Positions 48,861 to 57,901 of a stretch of 64,000 nt of DNA are shown here, piece by piece (positions within the stretch are counted from its first letter, which is position 1; every line of letters starts with the position of its first letter). The translations under genes and the position numbers were made by a program. The DNA is taken from positions 62,001 through 126,000 of the forward strand of contig NZ_QMEY01000017.1 of assembly GCF_003315795.1 (NCBI RefSeq), in the 5' to 3' direction. The DNA is from Spongiactinospora rosea (GTDB taxonomy: Bacteria > Actinomycetota > Actinomycetes > Streptosporangiales > Streptosporangiaceae). The notes under the pieces were generated by a model. The model saw only the letters and a list, made by a program, of their open reading frames with translations, ran no database searches and was not told the origin of the DNA.

Positions 48861-49937
48861 ATGCGCCGGCGGCGGTTTCTCGCGCTCGGGGCCGCGGTCG
48901 CGGCGGCCGGGAGCGGCGCGGGGCTCGCGGGCTGCGCCGCCGGCCGTACGTCACGCGCCCCCCTCGCGCGGGTCTCCGTCGTCGCCTCGACCGCCGCCGG
49001 TCCGTCCTGGGAGCGGATCGCCCGGGCCATCGCCTGGACGCTGCGCGAGGACGGGCTGGTCCGCGACGTCCGTGTGGACTGCCGGCACGGCGCCGCCGCC
49101 GCGGTGGCCACGGCGGCACTCGGCGGCGACCGCACCGGGGCGACGCCGCTGGCCGCCCCCGGCGGAGGGACGGGGGCGCGCTGGCTGCTCGCCGGGGTGC
49201 CGATGCTGAGCGCGGCCGAGATGGACGACTCCGGCGAGATCCTCGCCCACGCCACGCCGCTGGCCCGGCTGCTCGGCGAGCGGGAGGTCCTGGTCGTCTC
49301 CCGGGCGTCCAGGTTGCGGGGGTTCGAGGAGTTCGCCGCCGTGCTGCGCGGTGACGCCGCCGCCCTGGTGGTGGCGGGCGGGCCGATGGGCGGGGCCGAG
49401 CACGTGCTGTTCGGCATGATCGCCCAGGGGCTCGGGGTGGACGCCAGGCGCGTCCAGTACGCCGCCTACGGCGACCCGGGACAGGCCGCCGCGGCCGTGC
49501 TCGGCGGGCGGGTCGCGGCGGGCATCGGCCCGGTGCGCCAGTGGGCGGCACGGCTGTCCTCCGGCGCGGCCAGGGCGCTCGCGGTCTCCTCGGCCGCGCC
49601 GGTCGAGGGGATCGACGCGCCGAGCCTGCTGGACTGCGGCGTACGGGTCGACTACGCCGACTGGTGCGGGCTGCTCGGCCCCGCGGGGATGAGCGCGTCC
49701 GAGCGGGCGGCGGCGGTCGCGGTCTGCGACCATCTGCAGTCCTCGGCCCGCTGGCGGCGGGCCTGCCGTACGCACGGATGGGTCCGGCACCACCTCGGCG
49801 GCGACGGGTTCGCGCAGTGGCTGGGCGGCGAGACCCGCAGGACCCGCGCCGCGCTGCGCGACCTGGGCCTGCTCAACAGGCCCGACACGATCCACGCGAA
49901 CACGATCTCCTGGGGCTGCTGCGCACGCCGCCACTAA
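48861..49937 (+). CDS. TctC/Bug-like solute-binding lipoprotein
   Basis: The 358-residue protein starts at ATG 48861 after GGAGGG. MRRRRFLALGAAVAAAG with lipobox LAGCA suggests a twin-arginine-type lipoprotein signal. AAYGDPGQAAAAVLGGRVAA and ARALAVSSAAPV correspond to the ligand-loop regions of TctC/Bug receptors for tricarboxylate transporters. No membrane transporter genes (TctA/TctB) are adjacent, so it may be an orphan receptor. Overall similarity looks distant. Confidence 0.78.
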   Translation: MRRRRFLALGAAVAAAGSGAGLAGCAAGRTSRAPLARVSVVASTAAGPSWERIARAIAWTLREDGLVRDVRVDCRHGAAAAVATAALGGDRTGATPLAAPGGGTGARWLLAGVPMLSAAEMDDSGEILAHATPLARLLGEREVLVVSRASRLRGFEEFAAVLRGDAAALVVAGGPMGGAEHVLFGMIAQGLGVDARRVQYAAYGDPGQAAAAVLGGRVAAGIGPVRQWAARLSSGAARALAVSSAAPVEGIDAPSLLDCGVRVDYADWCGLLGPAGMSASERAAAVAVCDHLQSSARWRRACRTHGWVRHHLGGDGFAQWLGGETRRTRAALRDLGLLNRPDTIHANTISWGCCARRH

Positions 49938-50004
49938 AACCCTTTGAGATCGCTTTCCCGCTATGCGGCACAGTGGTAGGAGTGTCGTAAAGGGGGCTTA
50001 TAGC

Positions 50005-51096
50005 GTGTCCGCAGTACCGAACCTGCTCGGCCTGGTGGTGGCCGTCGCCGTGGCGGTGGCGGCAGTGGAGATCGTCCGCCGCGTGCTGAAGTCGCGGCTC
50101 ATCGGACCGCGCTGGGGGCTCGCCGAACCACTGGTGCGGCGGTGCACCTGGCCGGGTTTCGCGACCGCGGCGGTGGTCGCCGCCAACCTGGTCTACGAAC
50201 CGACCGTGGACCGGCGGGCGCCCACCCCGCCGCCCTGGGTCGAACTCCTGGACCGCGCCCTCGCGCTGCTCACCATCGGCTGCGTGACCTGGCTGGTCAT
50301 CCAGGCCGCGTACGCCATCACCGATGTCGTGCTCGACCGGCTGATGGCGGTGGAGGGCGACGGCAACCGGCGCGCCCGCCGCATCCGCACCCAGATCACG
50401 CTGGTGCGCCGGGTCGCCGCCGCGGTGGTCATCGTGGTGGCGCTCGGCGCGATGCTGTTCACCTTCCCCTCGGTGCGCGCGCTGGGCGCCGGGCTGCTCG
50501 CCTCGGCCGGCATCGTCGGCGTGGTGGCGGGCATCGCCGCCCAGTCCACGCTGGGCAACCTGTTCGCCGGGCTGCAACTCGCGTTCAGCGACGCGATCAG
50601 GCTGGACGACGTGGTGGTCGTCCGCGGGGAGTGGGGCCGGATCGAGGAGCTGACGCTCACGTACGTGGTGCTGCGGCTGTGGGACGAACGCCGGCTGGTA
50701 CTCCCGGTGTCCTACTTCACCCAGAACCCCTTCGAGAACTGGACCCGGCACGGCAGCCGGGTGATCGGCCACGTCTACATCCGCGTGGAATGGACGGTCC
50801 CGGTGGAGGAACTGCGCACCGAGCTGTACCACTTCCTGCGCGAGCACCCGCTGTGGGACCAGAAGGACTGGACCCTCCAGGTCACCGACCTGCTGCCGAA
50901 CGGCCTGGTCGAACTGCGCGCGCTGATGAGCGCCGCCGACTCGGCCAGCGCCTGGGACCTCAAGTGCGACGCCCGCGAGCACCTGCTCGGCTACATCCGC
51001 CGCGCGCACCCCGAGGCGGTGCCCCGCTTCCGCATCGTGGCCGGCGATGGCCCATGGGAAGGGGAGGACCGGTCAGGAGGAGGCGACCGGGCGTAG
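50005..51096 (+). CDS. MscS-family mechanosensitive ion channel
   Basis: The 363-residue protein starts at GTG 50005 with AGGGGG 8 nt upstream. Four hydrophobic helices precede the pore helix SVRALGAGLLASAGIVGVVA with GIAAQSTLGNLFAGLQLAFS. The beta domain contains DVVVVRGEWGRIEELTLTYV and RRLVLPVSYFTQNPFENWTR. It opens under membrane tension to release solutes during osmotic down-shock. Its last 24 bp overlap the end of the convergent gene. Confidence 0.93.
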   Translation: MSAVPNLLGLVVAVAVAVAAVEIVRRVLKSRLIGPRWGLAEPLVRRCTWPGFATAAVVAANLVYEPTVDRRAPTPPPWVELLDRALALLTIGCVTWLVIQAAYAITDVVLDRLMAVEGDGNRRARRIRTQITLVRRVAAAVVIVVALGAMLFTFPSVRALGAGLLASAGIVGVVAGIAAQSTLGNLFAGLQLAFSDAIRLDDVVVVRGEWGRIEELTLTYVVLRLWDERRLVLPVSYFTQNPFENWTRHGSRVIGHVYIRVEWTVPVEELRTELYHFLREHPLWDQKDWTLQVTDLLPNGLVELRALMSAADSASAWDLKCDAREHLLGYIRRAHPEAVPRFRIVAGDGPWEGEDRSGGGDRA

Positions 51097-52644
51097 CACC
51101 CGCGTCGCGCCCGCGATCAGCGCCGTGGCCAGCACCCATCCCGCCACGATCAGCAGGTTGGCCAGCCAGAGCGTCCAGCCGACCGGCTCCCAGGCCCCCC
51201 GCTGCTCGAACACGCTCACCGGGACCAGCAGGTCCAGGGTGTAGACGAACGGGTCGAAGTGCCGCACCTCCTCCGTGTCGATCTTGGCGGGTGGGATCAG
51301 GTGGAACACGGCCATGCCGGTGACCAGCAGCAACGCCGCCCACACCGCGGCCAGCCAGGGCCGGTAGCCGTACCCGACCATGGCGTCGAGCAGGCGTCCC
51401 CAGGTCCGGCCGGGCAGCCGCAGCGTGCCGCGGCGCTCGCGCTGCTTGGCCAGCAGCACCCGCCGCGCGTCCGGTTCGTGGCCGATCCTGCGGTACCAGC
51501 CCGCCAGTTGCTCATACGGCTGCGGCCGGTACCCGTTGGCGGACCTGCGCAGCCAGCGCAGCCGGTCGGCCACGGCCCAGTCGCCGCGCAGCGACTCATA
51601 GACCAGCCCGTTGAGGCGGACGTCGCCGTCGTAGGCGTCCGGCTGGTCGAGCAGCACGCCGAACCGGGAGTAGCCCAGGTTGATCGTGCCCTGCAGGGAG
51701 GCGGGCGTCAGGACCACCTCGTCCACCTGCGCGTGGCTGAGGTGCAGGACGATCTGGCCGGGGGCGCGCACCGTGGACGCGTGGAAGGACAGCACGCCGT
51801 CGATCCGCGCGCCGCGCAGCCGTACCGTGCCCTCGGCCTTGAAGCCGTTGTTGAACTCGACCGTGGTCGCCTGCAGGTGATCGCCGTTGACCGCGATCGA
51901 GCGCACGCTGGTGACCTCGGCCCCGCGCAGGTACAGGCCGCCGTTGAACCGCGCGCCGATCAGCCGCAGGCCGCCCGCGGCGTGGAGCCCGCGCATGAAC
52001 GCGCCGCCGTCCACGGTGAGGCCGCCCGCCCACACCGCCCAGGTGTCGGTGGTGTAGCCGCGCTCTTCCAGCTCGCCCGGCGACATCGGCCGCCGGACGT
52101 CGAACTTGTGGTTCTTGCCCTGCCCGCGCCGCAGCGGGGCGGTGATCCGCGTGTGCGACATCCGTAACTGCCCGGTGACGTGGGCGTTGTCGAGCCGTAC
52201 GCCGCGGTGGATGTGCGATCCGTCCAGCTCGAACAGCCCCTCGACGGTGGCCCGCGCGGCGCGCACCCGGTGGACGTCGCAGCCGCGCAGCCGGATGCCG
52301 TGGGCGGTGATGTCGGTGAGATCGACCGGGTCCGCCAGGTGGCAGTTGAGCAGGTGCACCTTGGCGGTGACGGTGGCGTCGGACAGGTCGAGCGAGCCCG
52401 TGATCCGCGCCCCGGCGAGCCGCAGGCCCGCGGTACGCCCCGGCTCGGGGTCGCGGACGCCGAGCAGCAGCGCCACCAGCAGGTCCGCGCGGACCGTCCG
52501 CTCCGGACCCCAGCCGTCGCCGGACGCCGGGTCATCACGTTCCCGGTCGCCGACCCGGAAATCCACCCATTCCCCCGTGGGATAGGCGTTCCAGACCTGA
52601 CGCTCGGCCGGGGTCAATCGCCAGAACCGTCGCGATCTACGCAC
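51073..52644 (-). CDS. Membrane protein with pentapeptide-like repeat domain
   Basis: The 523-residue protein has a long beta-helical region (residues about 70-340) of degenerate pentapeptide-like repeats, such as GLRLAGARITGSLDLSDATV, VRLDNAHVTGQLRMSHTRIT and GLRLIGARFNGGLYLRGAEV. A helical linker and two C-terminal membrane helices (PWLAAVWAALLLVTGMAVFH and LWLANLLIVAGWVLATALIA) follow. The N-terminus has no signal peptide, so the helix is probably cytoplasmic. Actinomycete relatives are often labelled membrane-associated oxidoreductases, but I see no redox motif. Confidence 0.8.
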   Translation of the reverse strand: MRRSRRFWRLTPAERQVWNAYPTGEWVDFRVGDRERDDPASGDGWGPERTVRADLLVALLLGVRDPEPGRTAGLRLAGARITGSLDLSDATVTAKVHLLNCHLADPVDLTDITAHGIRLRGCDVHRVRAARATVEGLFELDGSHIHRGVRLDNAHVTGQLRMSHTRITAPLRRGQGKNHKFDVRRPMSPGELEERGYTTDTWAVWAGGLTVDGGAFMRGLHAAGGLRLIGARFNGGLYLRGAEVTSVRSIAVNGDHLQATTVEFNNGFKAEGTVRLRGARIDGVLSFHASTVRAPGQIVLHLSHAQVDEVVLTPASLQGTINLGYSRFGVLLDQPDAYDGDVRLNGLVYESLRGDWAVADRLRWLRRSANGYRPQPYEQLAGWYRRIGHEPDARRVLLAKQRERRGTLRLPGRTWGRLLDAMVGYGYRPWLAAVWAALLLVTGMAVFHLIPPAKIDTEEVRHFDPFVYTLDLLVPVSVFEQRGAWEPVGWTLWLANLLIVAGWVLATALIAGATRVLRPVASS

Positions 52645-52686
52645 AGCGCGAACGATAACGCAGAACGGCCCGCGCCGACGGAGTGA

Positions 52687-53391
52687 TCAGACCGGCCGGA
52701 CGGTCCTGCCGATCCGGTCGAACAGCGGCTGGCGGTCCTGCTGGTCGGTGCTGAGCGTGACGATGCAGGTCTTGCCCGCGCCGGGCACGTAGTACTGGGT
52801 GCCGTGCACCCGCACCCCGCCGGACGCGAACATGTAGACGATCCGCACCCCTCTGCCCTGGTCGAGCGGCACCTCCCCGGCCTCGGTCACCGTGGCGTCG
52901 AGCCGGTGCAGCCGGTCCTTGGCCACGTTGATCAGGTCGTCGGCGGCCACCGCGCCGCCGGGACGGCAGAAGCCGTTGAGGTTGGTGGCGAACCGGGTGG
53001 CCGAACGCCGGATCGACGCGGGGTCGGAGGCCCACACCGCGTTGCCCGCCGCCAGGTCGCGCAGGCTGCTCTTCGCCTCCCGTATCGCGCGCCCGGACAG
53101 GCCCGCGGCGGCGAGGCCCTTGTCCAGGTCGTCGGTGCCGAGGTCGAGCGTGGCCCACTCGCGTGGCACCGAGACGGTCACGCCGTTGGTGGCGTCACCG
53201 ACCCGCTTGAAGCCCTCGGGCACGCCCGCGGGGCGCTCCGCGTGCAGGGCGGCGCCGGCCGGCGCCTTCGCGCCCGTTCCGGGAGTCGCCGCCGGGCCCG
53301 CCGCGGGACCGCAGCCCGCCGAGGTCCACACCACCCCCGCCACCGCCAGGACGCCGCCCAGCCGCCTCGCCGTCGATCGGTGTTCGCACAC
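52687..53391 (-). CDS. Secreted lipoprotein of unknown function
   Basis: I chose GTG 53391 because GAGGAGGGGG lies 6 nt upstream; the longer frame to 53427 has no site. The 234-residue protein has a lipoprotein signal ending VVWTSAGC. The mature part begins with an Ala/Pro/Gly linker and continues with GVTVSVPREWATLDLGTDDL and GAGKTCIVTLSTDQQDRQPL, resembling small actinomycete LpqN- or PsbP-like surface proteins. I do not recognise an exact family. Confidence 0.8.
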   Translation of the reverse strand: MCEHRSTARRLGGVLAVAGVVWTSAGCGPAAGPAATPGTGAKAPAGAALHAERPAGVPEGFKRVGDATNGVTVSVPREWATLDLGTDDLDKGLAAAGLSGRAIREAKSSLRDLAAGNAVWASDPASIRRSATRFATNLNGFCRPGGAVAADDLINVAKDRLHRLDATVTEAGEVPLDQGRGVRIVYMFASGGVRVHGTQYYVPGAGKTCIVTLSTDQQDRQPLFDRIGRTVRPV

Positions 53392-53534
53392 CAGAGTCCC
53401 CCTCCTCGTCGACATGACATGTGACATGACCGGGGCAGCCTACCGATTGTGCGTGATCCATTACCCAAGGTATTGAAAGCGTGGTAGGAGTAAAAGCGCG
53501 CTGGCGTGGTAGGGGGATCGTTGGGGTGGTGGAG

Positions 53535-54140
53535 ATGTCGCAGAACGCGATCGTGCGCCTGGGCCGCTGGCTCGGCCTCGGCCCCAACCCGCTGCGCCGC
53601 CGATGGGACCGCATAGAGGCGGCGGGCCGGGTGGCGGCGCTCATCGGCCTCGTCATGTCGGTCGTGGCCGGGATCATCGTGGCGACCGGCACCTACCAGG
53701 CCCATCAGCGGGCGGCCCAGCACGAGGCGAAGTCCTCCTATCCGGCGACGGCCCGGCTGCTCACGGACCCCGCGATGATGAACCCACCGCCGGCCGCCTC
53801 GCCCGGACGGCCGGCCGGGGCCGGTTTCGCGCAGGCCCGCTGGACGGCCCCGGACGGCTCGGTCCGCCAGGGCACGATCCCGGCCGCCGCCGTCTGGCGC
53901 GCCGGGCAGGACGTCGCGATCAGGGTCGACGCGTCCGGCACGCCCGTCGGCGACAACCGGCCGAACCGCTTCACGCCGCTGTCGGCGGTGATGATGGCGA
54001 TCTCCTTCCCCATCGGCGCGGCGGCGCTGCTGTGGCTGGCCCTGCTGGGGGTGCGGGCGCTGGTGGAGCGCCGCACGCTGCGCGAGTGGGAGGACGAATG
54101 GAGCATCGTCGAGCCCAGGTGGCGTAAACGGATCATCTAG
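53535..54140 (+). CDS. Rv1733c-like membrane protein
   Basis: The 201-residue protein (ATG 53535; in-frame GTG 53526 has better spacing to AGGGGGA) begins with PLRRRWDRIEAAGRVAALIG, one helix, an external domain of about 90 residues (ARWTAPDGSVRQGTIPAAAV), a second helix and a basic tail. This is the layout of the Rv1733c-like family, common as multiple copies in actinomycetes and of unknown function. Its stop overlaps the end of the TetR remnant. Confidence 0.8.
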   Translation: MSQNAIVRLGRWLGLGPNPLRRRWDRIEAAGRVAALIGLVMSVVAGIIVATGTYQAHQRAAQHEAKSSYPATARLLTDPAMMNPPPAASPGRPAGAGFAQARWTAPDGSVRQGTIPAAAVWRAGQDVAIRVDASGTPVGDNRPNRFTPLSAVMMAISFPIGAAALLWLALLGVRALVERRTLREWEDEWSIVEPRWRKRII

Positions 54141-54484
54141 CCCCGGGCGGTCCCGCCAGGCCGTGCAGCAGCAGGTCGGTGAGGCCGTCCACGACCTCGT
54201 CGTGCGAATACCCGGGCCCGGAGTCGCCGGGGACCAGCGCGTACGCCAGCATCGTCAGCATCGCTCCCAGCGCCGCGGCGATCAGTTCGGGGTCACCGGG
54301 CAGCGGGCGTCCGGTCGCGCGCAGGTGTTCCAGGTGGTCGCGCAGGATCTCGGTCTCGTCCGTCAGCCGCCGCCACATCTCCCCCGCTGGCCGGGCCCGC
54401 GGCCATCGCCGACTCCATCAGCGCGACCGCGACCGGGCGGTCCTCGCGCATCAGGCGCCAGGCGATGTCCAGGTGCTCGCGGAC
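54133..54484 (-). pseudogene. C-terminal remnant of a TetR-family regulator (frameshifted)
   Basis: The minus strand from about 54484 encodes EHLDIAWRLMREDRPVAVAL, then in a shifted frame MWRRLTDETEILRDHLEHLR and ELIAAALGAMLTMLAYALVP. This fits the last helices of a TetR ligand domain. The DNA-binding half is missing because the sequence changes near 54485-54490 into monooxygenase coding sequence of the other strand. Confidence 0.65.
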
Positions 54485-54489
54485 GGCAT

Positions 54490-55176
54490 CTGGTCGGCGA
54501 CCCGCAAGACTCTAACCCCGCGTCGCCCGGCCCCGCCTACGCGGGCATCTACTCCTGCTCCGGCGTCGCCAGGGGCGTCACCGCCCTCGCGCCCGGCTTC
54601 AACATGCTCTTCGCCCGCCGGGGGGCGTTCATCCACCTGCCCGCGCCGGACGGCACGGTGTGGTGGGCGGCCCAGGTCGCCGCCGCCGAGCCGCCGGCCG
54701 ACCTGCGCGCGATCGGGCTCGGCGAACTGGCCGCGCTGTTCCCGGAAGCGTCGGCGACCGCCGTCCTACGAGGCGCCGCGAAGGTGGACGCGGCGACCCT
54801 GCTGCACGTCCTGCCCCCGGTCGAGCGCCGCCAGGACGGCCGGACGGTCCTCGTCGGAGACGCGGCCCACCCGGTGGGCGCGGGTCAGGGCGCCTCCATG
54901 GCGATCGAGGACGCGGTCGCGCTCGCCCACGCCCTCGCCACGGCCTCCGACGTACCGGCGGCCCTCGCCGAGTTCGACGCGGTACGCCACGACCGCACCC
55001 ACCGCCTGGTCAAGGTCGCCACCACCAACCGCGACGCCAAAACCGCCGGCCCCCTGGCCGCCCGCCTCCGCGAACTGTTCATGCCGTTCTTCTTCGGCCG
55101 CATCTACGAACGCACCACCGCCTGGCTCTACGACCACACCCCCGCCCCCCTCCCCACCCCCAGGACTCAGGAGTAA
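54490..55176 (+). pseudogene. FAD-dependent monooxygenase, N-terminal half missing
   Basis: From about 54490 the frame reads GPAYAGIYSCSGVARGVTAL, FIHLPAPDGTVWWAAQVAAA and DGRTVLVGDAAHPVGAGQGA (the FAD-contact GD motif), ending in a basic helix at 55176. The first 150 or so residues, including the GxGxxG dinucleotide site, are absent, so it cannot bind FAD normally. It joins the divergent TetR remnant at the break. The same type of lesion occurs at 34.3 kb. Confidence 0.75.
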
Positions 55177-55320
55177 GGAGCCCGCGAGGGCGCGCCGGTC
55201 CCCTGGACCGAGGAGCCGAAGGAGCCCGCGAGGGCGCGCCGGTGCCCTGGACTGAGGAGCCGAAGGGGCCCGTGAGGGCGCGCCGGTGCCCTGGACTGAG
55301 GAGTCGAAGGAGCGAGGGAC
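55175..55320. repeat. 44-bp tandem repeat array (three units plus a partial unit)
   Basis: Units start at 55175, 55219 and 55263 with a truncated fourth at 55307, exactly 44 bp apart. Each begins AAGGAGCCCGCGAGGGCGCG or a close variant and ends CTGGACTGAGGAGCCG. Differences between units are a few substitutions. It lies between the broken monooxygenase and glgC 3' ends. No coding role is visible; 44 is not a multiple of three. Confidence 0.85.
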
Positions 55321-55397
55321 GAGCGGATGAGCGACGAGGGAAGCGCGCCGGTTACCAGCGCCCGAGCCGCGACGCGCCAGCGTCGCAATGAACAGGT

Positions 55398-56633
55398 TCA
55401 GTGTTCGACGACCTCGTTCTTGGCTATGACGACGACGCCCTGGCGGGTGACTGCGAAGCGGGAGCGGTCGTGGTCGAGGTCGTAGCCGATGCGAGCGCCG
55501 TCGGGGATGATGACGTTCTTGTCGATGATGGCGCGGCGGATCATCGCGCCCCTGCCCACGGTGACGCTGTCCATCAGCACCGACTCCTCGACCAGGGAGT
55601 GGGAGTGGAGCACGACGCGCGGGGAGAGGATCGAGCGGACCGCCGTGCCGCCGGAGACGATGACGCCGGGGGAGACGAGGGAGTCCAGGGCCCGGCCGAC
55701 GCGGTCGCCCTCGTTGTGGACGAACTTGGCGGGCGGCAGCGGGTCGTGGCCGGTGTAGATGGGCCAGCGGTCGTTGTAGAGGTTGAAGACGGGGTGGGCG
55801 GAGATGAGGTCGAGGTGGGCGTCGTAGTAGGCGTCCAGGGTGCCGACGTCGCGCCAGTAGCCGCGGTCGCGTTCGGTGGAGCCGGGCACCACGTTGTCGG
55901 CGAAGTCGTAGACCTCCGCCCCGCCCGACTTGACCATCATTGGGATGATATTTCCCCCGATGTCGTGCCGACTCGTGGGATCGAGGGCGTCCTCCCGTAG
56001 CGCGTCGATCAACGGCTGCGTACGGAAGACGTAGTTGCCCATCGACGCGTAGATCTGGTCCGGCGCGTCGGGCAGCCCCGCCGCGTCGATCGGCTTCTCC
56101 CGGAACGCCCCGATCCTGCGCCCGGCCGGATCGGTCTCGATCACACCGAACTGGTCGGCCATCGTCAGCGGCTGCCGGATCGCCGCCACCGTCACGTCGG
56201 CGCCGCTCTCCACATGCTGCTCGACCATCTGCCGGGGATCCATCCGGTAGATGTGGTCGGCGCCGAACACGATCACGTGCTCGGGCAGCTCGTCGTAGAT
56301 CAGGTTGAGGTTCTGGAACAGCGCGTCCGCCGACCCGGCGAACCACTGCGGCCCCAGCCGCTGCTGGGCCGGGACCGGCGTGACGTAGTTGCCCAGCATG
56401 GCCGACATCCGCCAGGTGCGCGAGATGTGCCGGTCCAGGCTGTGGTTCTTGTACTGCGTCAGCACGACGATCTTCAGGAAGTGCCCGTTGGCCAGGTTGG
56501 ACAACACGAAGTCGACCAGCCGGTAGATCCCCCCGAACGGCACCGCGGGCTTCGCCCGGTCGGCGGTGAGCGGCATCAGCCGCTTGCCCTCGCCACCGGC
56601 GAGCACGATCGCAAGAACGCGGGGCGTTGTCAT
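55398..56633 (-). CDS. glgC: Glucose-1-phosphate adenylyltransferase
   Basis: The 411-residue enzyme makes ADP-glucose from glucose-1-phosphate and ATP. VLAIVLAGGEGKRLMPLTAD near the start is the nucleotide-binding motif, AKPAVPFGGIYRLVDFVLSN the sugar-nucleotide site, and GADHIYRMDPRQMVEQHVES the metal-binding Asp region. The C-terminal quarter is a left-handed beta-helix (VILSPRVVLH-type repeats, SVTVGRGAMIRRAIIDKNVI). The start ATG 56633 is inferred from homology. It is divergent from glgM with 82 bp between them. Confidence 0.96.
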   Translation of the reverse strand: MTTPRVLAIVLAGGEGKRLMPLTADRAKPAVPFGGIYRLVDFVLSNLANGHFLKIVVLTQYKNHSLDRHISRTWRMSAMLGNYVTPVPAQQRLGPQWFAGSADALFQNLNLIYDELPEHVIVFGADHIYRMDPRQMVEQHVESGADVTVAAIRQPLTMADQFGVIETDPAGRRIGAFREKPIDAAGLPDAPDQIYASMGNYVFRTQPLIDALREDALDPTSRHDIGGNIIPMMVKSGGAEVYDFADNVVPGSTERDRGYWRDVGTLDAYYDAHLDLISAHPVFNLYNDRWPIYTGHDPLPPAKFVHNEGDRVGRALDSLVSPGVIVSGGTAVRSILSPRVVLHSHSLVEESVLMDSVTVGRGAMIRRAIIDKNVIIPDGARIGYDLDHDRSRFAVTRQGVVVIAKNEVVEH

Positions 56634-56715
56634 AGCCAGGACGATTACCCTCCGACCCTCACTCAAACCCGTCCGACATGATCTCATGAGCCGCGGTCAC
56701 ATAGGGTTTGGTGCC

Positions 56716-57897
56716 ATGCGTGTCGATCTGCTGAGCAGGGAGTATCCCCCCGAGGTGTACGGCGGGGCCGGTGTCCACGTGGAGTACCTGGCCAGGGAGC
56801 TGCGCGGGCGGGTCGACCTGCGGGTGCGCTGCTTCGGCGACCCGCGCGCCGGGGCCGGGGTGGACGCCTACCGGGTGCCGTCCGGCCTGGCCGGGGCCAA
56901 CGCGGCCCTCCAGGTGCTCGGCGTGGACCTGGAGATGGCCGCCGGATGCCAGGGCGCCGACGTGGTGCACAGCCACACCTGGTACGCCAACCTGGCCGGG
57001 CACCTGGCCAAGCTGCTGTACGGCGCGGCGCACGTGGTCACCACGCACAGCCTGGAGCCGCTGCGCCCGTGGAAGGCCGAGCAGCTCGGCGGGGGCTACG
57101 CGCTGTCGTCGTGGGCCGAGCGCACGGCGCTGCTCGCGGCGGACGCCGTGGTGGCGGTGTCCGCGGGCATGCGCAGGGACGTCCTCGCCACCTATCCGGA
57201 GATACCACCGGAAAAGGTGACGGTGATCCACAACGGCATCGACACCGCCGAGTACGCCAGGGACGAGGGCACCGACGCCCTCGCCCGGCACGGCATCGAC
57301 CCCCGCCGCCCCTACGCGGTGTTCGTCGGCCGGATCACCCGGCAGAAGGGCCTGGTCCACCTGCTGCGCGCGGCGCGCGAACTGGCCGGCGACGCCCAGC
57401 TCGTACTGTGCGCGGGCGCGCCGGACACCCCGGAGCTGGCCGCCGAGGTCGCCGCGCTGGTGGCCGGGCTGGACCGGCAGGGCGTCGTGTGGATCTCGGA
57501 GATGCTGCCGCGCCGCGAGGTGATCCAGATCATCTCCCACGCCACCGTCTTCGTCTGCCCCTCGGTCTATGAGCCGATGGGGATCGTCAACCTGGAGGCG
57601 ATGGCCTGCGAGACCGCCGTCGTGGCCACCGCGACCGGCGGCATCCCCGAGGTGGTGGACGACGGGGTCACCGGCCTGCTGGTGCCCGTCGACCAGGCGG
57701 CCGACGGCACCCCGCACGACCCAGAACGGTTCGCCGCCGGCCTGGCAGAGCGGATCAACGCGCTGCTCGGCGACCCGGCGCGGGCCGCCGAACTGGGCCG
57801 GGCCGGGCGCGCCCGCGCGGTGGAGCACTTCTCCTGGACCACCATCGCCGCCCGGACGGCCGAGCTGTACAGCCGCGTCACGGCTGGGAGAGGATGA
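56716..57897 (+). CDS. glgM: Actinobacterial glycogen synthase / alpha-maltose-1-phosphate synthase (GT4)
   Basis: The 393-residue glycosyltransferase starts MRVDLLSREYPPEVYGGAGV and has VHSHTWYANLAGHLAKLLYG, VTVIHNGIDTAEYARDEGTD, VFVGRITRQKGLVHLLRAAR and the C-terminal VCPSVYEPMGIVNLEAMACE, which carries the retaining GT-B E-x7-E motif. In mycobacteria the protein in this gene position, divergent from glgC, uses ADP-glucose to make maltose-1-phosphate for the GlgE pathway. It may alternatively act as a glycogen synthase (GlgA). Confidence 0.93.
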   Translation: MRVDLLSREYPPEVYGGAGVHVEYLARELRGRVDLRVRCFGDPRAGAGVDAYRVPSGLAGANAALQVLGVDLEMAAGCQGADVVHSHTWYANLAGHLAKLLYGAAHVVTTHSLEPLRPWKAEQLGGGYALSSWAERTALLAADAVVAVSAGMRRDVLATYPEIPPEKVTVIHNGIDTAEYARDEGTDALARHGIDPRRPYAVFVGRITRQKGLVHLLRAARELAGDAQLVLCAGAPDTPELAAEVAALVAGLDRQGVVWISEMLPRREVIQIISHATVFVCPSVYEPMGIVNLEAMACETAVVATATGGIPEVVDDGVTGLLVPVDQAADGTPHDPERFAAGLAERINALLGDPARAAELGRAGRARAVEHFSWTTIAARTAELYSRVTAGRG

Positions 57898-57901
57898 CCC
57901 C

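Noticed and set aside
46466..49417. Open frame of 983 codons on the minus strand
   Set aside because: It runs antisense to glmS and its neighbours, and its translation has no domain resemblance.
55175..55320. CRISPR array
   Set aside because: Units are contiguous without unique spacers, and there are no cas genes.
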